8,764 bases of DNA from Chlorobiota bacterium (GTDB taxonomy: Bacteria > Bacteroidota > Bacteroidia > Flavobacteriales > Flavobacteriaceae): the NCBI GenBank assembly GCA_013153655.1, contig JAADEB010000089.1, forward strand, positions 1 to 8,764, read 5' to 3'. The notes beneath the pieces are model-generated. The model saw only the letters and a program-made list of their open reading frames with translations, was not told the origin of the DNA and did no database searches. Positions 5,419 through 8,764 of the stretch are shown here, piece by piece; position 1 is the first letter of the stretch; every line of letters starts with the position of its first letter. The translations under genes were made by a program, and so were the position numbers.

Positions 5419-7701
5419 TTATTTTTTATAAATCACGAAAGTGAAATCCCTGTCGGCCGGATTGCCCGAAGTGTCGTAAGTAAAAATTCTGAAACTACCG
5501 CTGGATTTCAGGATTTTGATAAATCCTATACCTCTATACAAATTGGCCACAACAATATACTCACCCGAAGTCAAGCTTCCGGGAAATTGTATGGTATATT
5601 CTCCCGGGTTGGTGGTGTTTTTGGTGATCGTTACCGAGGCTGAGATATGGCGCGGATTATTGTTGTACCATTCTCCGTAGGCATAGGCTTTCATGTCGTT
5701 GTCCGTTCCCGATATCACGGATGTAAGTTTACCGTCCACTTCGGTATTGCCACCCACAACCACATTGCCTACAAACATACCCGCAAAACTTCCGGCTTTG
5801 GTGGCTTCGCCGTAAACGGCCGTATGCTGTCCTGCCGAATTTTCATCTATTTTGGCATATACGCCGTATTTGGGTCCCGTGCCCGAACCGGTCAGGTAAT
5901 TATAAGAACCCACTTGCATGCCCATGTCCGAACTGGTTTTGTCCAGGTAATTATACACACCGTAATGATCACCCGTGCCGGTTCCCAGCAGGTTGTTGTA
6001 AGTACCGTATTTGTCTCCCGCACCGGCGGTATTGATGAAATTGCTGGTGCCGAAATGTTTATTGTCGGCATGCGCCCAAACGATGTTGGACGTACCGATG
6101 TGGCGTACCGTGGTGGAGGTATTGGCATTGTCTATGGTATTGAAAGTGCCCGTCACCGGACCTGTTCCGGAAGATAACATGATATTGCGAACACCGTAAT
6201 GCTCGCCGTCTCCCGTTCCGCTAAAAAGGTTGAAACTACCGATATGCCGTCCCGACCCGTTGCCCGACATTTCATTGTAAATGCCGTAATGTATATTGTT
6301 GTTGGGAGCCGTTATGTTGTTATGAACACCGATCAGGTCACCTGTGCCCATATAGAAAATATTATACACACCCTCATGCGTTCCTGAACCCGTATTATAG
6401 ATGTCGTTATATTGTCCATATACATGGCCGTCGCCGCTGCCGCCTATTTTGTTATAGACGGACTTGAAACTCAACGAACCGCCGTAGAGGCTGTAAAGAA
6501 ACATATTGCCGGTAGCGCTGCTGTTGCCGCCGTTCAGTCGTTCGGATTTGATCACATAAGCCGGCGAATTACCGTCCGAGGAAGGGTTTTGTACTTCCAG
6601 TTTGGCATCTTGCACGGTGGAGGACGTTTCCAGCGTGTTTTTGCCGATAGCCATGCGGCCCGTGTGATAAATGTCATCGTCAATGGCGGTGGCCGGAGTG
6701 GTGCTGCCTACCACCAGAAAGTCCGCATCCATGGGAGCGTCTTGCCAGGAGCCTTTACCGTCGGCATCGCTGGTGAATATTTTGCCGGCGCCCTGGGTGC
6801 CGTCCTTGATGCTCAGCGCCCCGTTGATCACCACTTCGTCGGTGGAAAAATCACCGCCGATAAGCGGCGTGTCGCTGTCGGAATTTTCGATATAGAGTTT
6901 ATGACTTCCCGTAGCATTCCGGCCGGCCATAAAACCGATATACACATTGCGATGCCCGGCATTGTTGTTTTGACCGGCCCCCATACCGATGGCCACGTTT
7001 CCGTCGCCTTGAATTTGGTTAAGAGCATTGGCACCCAAGGCCGTATTGCCCATTCCTATGTTCAAGCTTGTCATGGCGGAATAACCCATTGCTACATTTA
7101 GGCGCCCGTCGGTAATATTGGAGAGGCTGTACAAGCCCATACCCGCATTGTATTGTCCGGTGGCACCGGCATTTCCGCTACCCGTACCCAAATAAAGAGA
7201 CGAATTGGCGCTTTGTGCATCCGTGAGATCATTGATGCTTTGTACGTCGTCGTTCACGTTGGTGTCCCAGTTCGTAAAATCAGGCCGGTTGGTCAGGTCG
7301 TTGTAGTCGCCGCTGAATGCATTGCCGGCCTCTCTGGCGTATTTGGCATAAGGCACGTATTTGAATTCCGAAGTGCCGAAATCCCGGTAACCGCTGCCGG
7401 TATCCAATTCCACTTTCAGAAACAGATGACCCATGGACCAATCGATATGGTTAAATGCCCCGCTGACCACCGTTCCTTCGCCCACCGTAACGTTTACGAT
7501 TCCGTTAGCATCGGTGTTAACGCTATGGGTTTCGGTATAAATGTTGGCGGCTCCCGCATCTTGAATGGTAAAACGCAGGTTTACGTTCCGGTTGGCCATG
7601 ACGTTTCCGTTTTGCGTCAGTAACGCCTTGTAATGGAATCCGGTGCTTTGTCCGAAAACACTACCGGAAAAGAGTAGTAATAACAGTAGAATTTTTCTCA
7701 T
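5419..7701 (-). CDS. Fibre/adhesin-like secreted repeat protein
   Basis: A 760-residue exported protein with a signal peptide (MRKILLLLLLFSGSVFGQ). Residues 22-125 form an N-terminal domain of the FxYKALL...N.NVNLRFTI type, followed by a linker (SGDYNDLTNRPDFTNWD, 130-146), both typical of Bacteroidota fibre-like proteins. Residues about 182-275 carry head-type repeats (LNVAMGYSA, GNTALGANA, GNVAIGMGAG, RNVYIGFMAG), similar in style to YadA-like heads. Residues 412-632 hold about 14-15 repeats of 14-18 residues with consensus (Y/I)G.YN...G.G.G.H, probably a beta-solenoid. The C-terminal domain (about 660-760) ends FTFVIYKK, and there is neither a T9SS tail nor a peptidase S74 chaperone. It probably acts at the cell surface as an adhesin or structural fibre, perhaps trimeric; a phage-like tail fibre is an alternative. 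It lies 21 bp after the GIY-YIG gene and 4 bp before the T9SS-tail gene. Confidence 0.8.
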   Translation of the reverse strand: MRKILLLLLLFSGSVFGQSTGFHYKALLTQNGNVMANRNVNLRFTIQDAGAANIYTETHSVNTDANGIVNVTVGEGTVVSGAFNHIDWSMGHLFLKVELDTGSGYRDFGTSEFKYVPYAKYAREAGNAFSGDYNDLTNRPDFTNWDTNVNDDVQSINDLTDAQSANSSLYLGTGSGNAGATGQYNAGMGLYSLSNITDGRLNVAMGYSAMTSLNIGMGNTALGANALNQIQGDGNVAIGMGAGQNNNAGHRNVYIGFMAGRNATGSHKLYIENSDSDTPLIGGDFSTDEVVINGALSIKDGTQGAGKIFTSDADGKGSWQDAPMDADFLVVGSTTPATAIDDDIYHTGRMAIGKNTLETSSTVQDAKLEVQNPSSDGNSPAYVIKSERLNGGNSSATGNMFLYSLYGGSLSFKSVYNKIGGSGDGHVYGQYNDIYNTGSGTHEGVYNIFYMGTGDLIGVHNNITAPNNNIHYGIYNEMSGNGSGRHIGSFNLFSGTGDGEHYGVRNIMLSSGTGPVTGTFNTIDNANTSTTVRHIGTSNIVWAHADNKHFGTSNFINTAGAGDKYGTYNNLLGTGTGDHYGVYNYLDKTSSDMGMQVGSYNYLTGSGTGPKYGVYAKIDENSAGQHTAVYGEATKAGSFAGMFVGNVVVGGNTEVDGKLTSVISGTDNDMKAYAYGEWYNNNPRHISASVTITKNTTNPGEYTIQFPGSLTSGEYIVVANLYRGIGFIKILKSSGSFRIFTYDTSGNPADRDFTFVIYKK
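5806..6468 (-). repeat. In-gene tandem repeat: 14-15 units of YGxYNxxxGxGxGxH
   Basis: The repeat zone covers residues 412-632 of the 760-residue protein. Unit starts include YGQYND, EGVYNI, IGVHNN, YGIYNE, IGSFNL, YGVRNI, TGTFNT, IGTSNI, FGTSNF, YGTYNN, YGVYNY, VGSYNY and YGVYAK, 14-18 residues apart. Units are diverged at the DNA level, so this is an old expansion. The Gly/Asn/Thr-rich regular spacing suggests a parallel beta-solenoid. Confidence 0.8.
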
Positions 7702-7722
7702 GGTAATGATTATTTATTAGGA

Positions 7723-7980
7723 TTATTTAAAGGTTAAAATGTCCGTATGCATGGGATTATTTTGGGTAACCAATTCTCTTAGCAGTTCATCATTCATTTC
7801 GAGCAATTCGTCCTCGCGTTTATCGGCTTCGGCACTGTCGGCATATTCTTCGTAATACACGATACGCACCGGTCCATTATGCATTTGTTGCAACAAACAT
7901 TTGCGCCGCTTAATGGAATTGGTTACGCCCGTGATATATTTTCCTTTTTCGGGTTGATATGCGATATAGACGAAAAACAA
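7723..7980 (-). CDS. Small GIY-YIG-like protein with altered YIG motif
   Basis: An 85-residue protein of the single-domain GIY-YIG superfamily (YhbQ/UPF0213-like). Visible landmarks are FVYIAY at the start (the GIY tyrosine is Y5), KYITGVTN (14-21) at the YIG site, KRR (24-26), VYYEEY (41-46), KRE with the candidate metal-binding Glu at 56, and a C-terminal LVTQNNP. The usual KYYIGVT is KYITGVT here, so the second catalytic tyrosine position holds Ile; catalytic activity is doubtful. The start is TTG at 7980-7978, chosen because FFVYIAY is the normal N-terminus of the family; the frame is open upstream to a TGA but offers no ATG. It is the first gene of the minus-strand operon and has a promoter 20-53 bp upstream. 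Its link to the surface proteins is unexplained. Confidence 0.75.
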   Translation of the reverse strand: MFFVYIAYQPEKGKYITGVTNSIKRRKCLLQQMHNGPVRIVYYEEYADSAEADKREDELLEMNDELLRELVTQNNPMHTDILTFK

Positions 7981-7999
7981 TTTTTCTACATTTTCATCC

Positions 8000-8033
8000 C
8001 AAACATAGACCCTTCATACCACATCTCTTTCAA
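8000..8033 (-). promoter_or_regulatory. Bacteroidota-type promoter for the minus-strand operon
   Basis: On the minus strand, TTG at 8033-8031 is followed after 23 nt by TATGTTTG (8007-8000), an exact match to the Bacteroidota -7 element TAnnTTTG; reported spacing between the two boxes is 17-23 nt, so this is at the upper limit. Transcription would begin about 10-15 nt before the TTG start codon of the GIY-YIG gene at 7980. Confidence 0.55.
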
Positions 8034-8222
8034 AAATTATAAATCCGGAATAAGTTTTTTATTAATCGTTGACAATCAAATAATTATGTTTTGACAAAAA
8101 CTTTCGAATTTATAAGTCCACAAGAAAAAAGAAGGGAAAAACGGAAAAATTTCCGTTCCTCAAAAAGGCCAAAGGACAAACTTTCAGTAAACGGAGAAAA
8201 GGGAAATGGTACACGATATATT

Positions 8223-8336
8223 TTAGTGAAGGAATGAAGGAATGAAAGAGTGAACAACTAAGAACTGCTTTGCGTGTAATAGTGAAAAAGTGATTTAGTG
8301 AATAGTTTTTTAAATGAACAATGAATAATGAACTAT
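8223..8336 (-). repeat. Repeat families C and D, inverted copy
   Basis: Plus strand reads TTAGTGAAGGAATGAAGG and GAAAGAGTGAAC (8223-8255), then AGTGAAAAAGTGATTTAGTG and AATGAACAATGAATAATGAA to 8331. These are the reverse complements of the TTCACTCTTTC and TTCATTG arrays at 4466-4587, in mirrored order, so the two blocks form a diverged inverted repeat around the operon. Confidence 0.6.
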
Positions 8337-8394
8337 ATGAGCGACGTCCCAACTCGAACCAATGCTAATAGCTAACAGTTTAGAAAACAAAAAG

Positions 8395-8491
8395 TCAAGG
8401 TTAAAGTTAAAGTCAAAGTTTTTTTCCGATTGCACGATTCAACGGTTCAACGATTTAACAAAATCTATTCAACTATTCAACAGAAAAAACA
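8395..8491 (+). repeat. Repeat families E, B and A, third composite block
   Basis: E: CAAGGTTAAAGTTAAAGTCA at 8396-8415. B: CGATTGCACGATTC, AACGGTTCAACGATTTAACA (8427-8460). A: CTATTCAACTATTCAACAG, then AAAAAAC (8465-8490). All three keep the orientation they have at 4588-4862. The block is followed by CATTCTCCGTTTCCCG, similar to the segments after the A/B arrays at about 4672 and 4312. Confidence 0.7.
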
Positions 8492-8554
8492 CGTTCAACA
8501 TTCTCCGTTTCCCGTGTCCCGAATTACCCGATCCCGCTGCCGCACGAATCCCCT

Positions 8555-8630
8555 CGTGTGGCATGATTAAACACGGGTTTTGGCATGATTTTTACCAAAA
8601 ATCCCGCCAAAACCCTCTTCCTTTTTTTTT
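8555..8630 (+). terminator. Orphan strong hairpin with T tract (intrinsic terminator-like)
   Basis: GGGTTTTGGC (8575-8584) pairs perfectly with GCCAAAACCC (8606-8615). Inside, after a 2+2-nt internal loop, GATTTTT (8587-8593) pairs with AAAAATC (8597-8603) around an ACC loop. Nine T follow at 8622-8630 after six nucleotides. Just upstream, CGTGT (8555-8559) can pair with ACACG (8571-8575), sharing one base with the main stem, and GGCATGATT occurs at 8560-8568 and again at 8582-8590. No plus-strand gene precedes it in the window, so what it terminates is unknown. Confidence 0.6.
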
Positions 8631-8718
8631 ACGATTCATTTACCCGGCGTTTGCATACCGGCTACCAACACCACGTCCCTCCGGGACTTAGCGGACATGT
8701 TATTTCATTATCTCTTCC

Positions 8719-8764
8719 CGGATTTAGGATTTGGGTTTTAGGTATTAGGATTTGGGTTTTTATT
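8719..8764 (+). repeat. Repeat family F, plus orientation, cut by window edge
   Basis: CGGATTTAGGATTTGGG, then TTTTAGGTATTAGGATTTGG, then a T-rich end. It matches 4433-4469 closely in unit order, including a GCATTAGG/GTATTAGG variant in the middle, and continues past the right edge. Confidence 0.65.

Larger units (their letters stand above)
7981..8764. other. Gene-poor, repeat-rich region to the right edge
   Basis: Nearly 800 bp without a credible gene. It holds the promoter of the minus-strand operon (8000-8033), an AT-rich stretch to about 8220 with a 7-bp-arm palindrome at 8141-8156 (ACGGAAA-AA-TTTCCGT), repeat families C/D in reverse, then E, B and A, a strong hairpin with a T tract (8575-8630), a small palindrome (GTCCCTCCGGGAC, near 8675-8687), and repeat F at the edge. 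Open frames at 8110-8352 (minus) and 8362-8691 (plus) are translated repeat words and lack any recognisable domain. Confidence 0.7.

Noticed and set aside
8141..8156. ACGGAAA-AA-TTTCCGT palindrome as a terminator
   Set aside because: The 2-nt loop forces a shorter stem, and no minus-strand gene lies upstream of it in the window.
8110..8352. 80-codon minus-strand open frame
   Set aside because: Low-complexity Phe/Leu/Ser-rich translation of the C/D repeat words, no ribosome-binding or domain evidence.
8362..8691. 109-codon plus-strand open frame
   Set aside because: It runs through repeat families E, B and A and straight across the strong terminator-like hairpin, so it is unlikely to be a gene.

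Overview
The window looks like a chromosomal segment from a Bacteroidota bacterium. The evidence is family content: a GLPGLI-family secreted protein, a double-propeller/Y_Y_Y/AraC membrane regulator, a protein with a type IX secretion (T9SS) C-terminal sorting domain, and a fibre-like surface protein with the N-terminal and head-repeat style common in this phylum. One promoter matching the Bacteroidota pattern TTG-N(17-23)-TAnnTTTG is also visible. Genus cannot be read from the sequence.

Layout. (1) 1-910, minus strand: a GLPGLI-family gene whose 3' end overlaps, or closely precedes, a second secreted-protein gene that runs off the left edge and begins like a carboxypeptidase-regulatory-like/TonB-receptor protein. 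(2) 911-1360: AT-rich divergent intergenic region with an 11-bp tandem repeat, a strong Shine-Dalgarno-like site before a tiny ORF, and an in-frame ATG...TGA just upstream of the next gene. (3) 1361-4240, plus strand: a 959-residue transmembrane regulator with 14 propeller blade motifs, a Y_Y_Y domain, one transmembrane helix and an AraC-type DNA-binding domain, without kinase or receiver domains. (4) 4241-4934: about 690 bp without a credible gene, built from several families of short-period repeat words, ending in a minus-strand terminator. (5) 7980-4935, minus strand: a probable three-gene operon (small GIY-YIG-like protein, 760-residue fibre/adhesin-like protein, 159-residue T9SS-sorted protein) with a promoter at 8033-8000 and a terminator at 4911-4879. 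(6) 7981-8764: a second gene-poor block containing the same repeat words and a strong orphan hairpin with a T tract.

How the parts may work together (inference). The regulator is divergent from the GLPGLI/receptor-like pair and convergent with the surface-protein operon, so either could be its target; the divergent pair is the more natural candidate. The large fibre-like protein has a signal peptide but no T9SS tail, while the small protein 4 bp downstream is little more than a signal peptide, a short domain and a T9SS tail. They may be co-exported or form a surface assembly.

The most unusual features are the repeat-word mosaic filling the gene-free stretches, the stop codon separating a plausible charged signal-peptide start from the regulator's ORF, and the orphan terminator-like hairpin near 8600. 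I found no CRISPR array, tRNA, rRNA, transposase or defence operon, and I do not claim a proven new system here.
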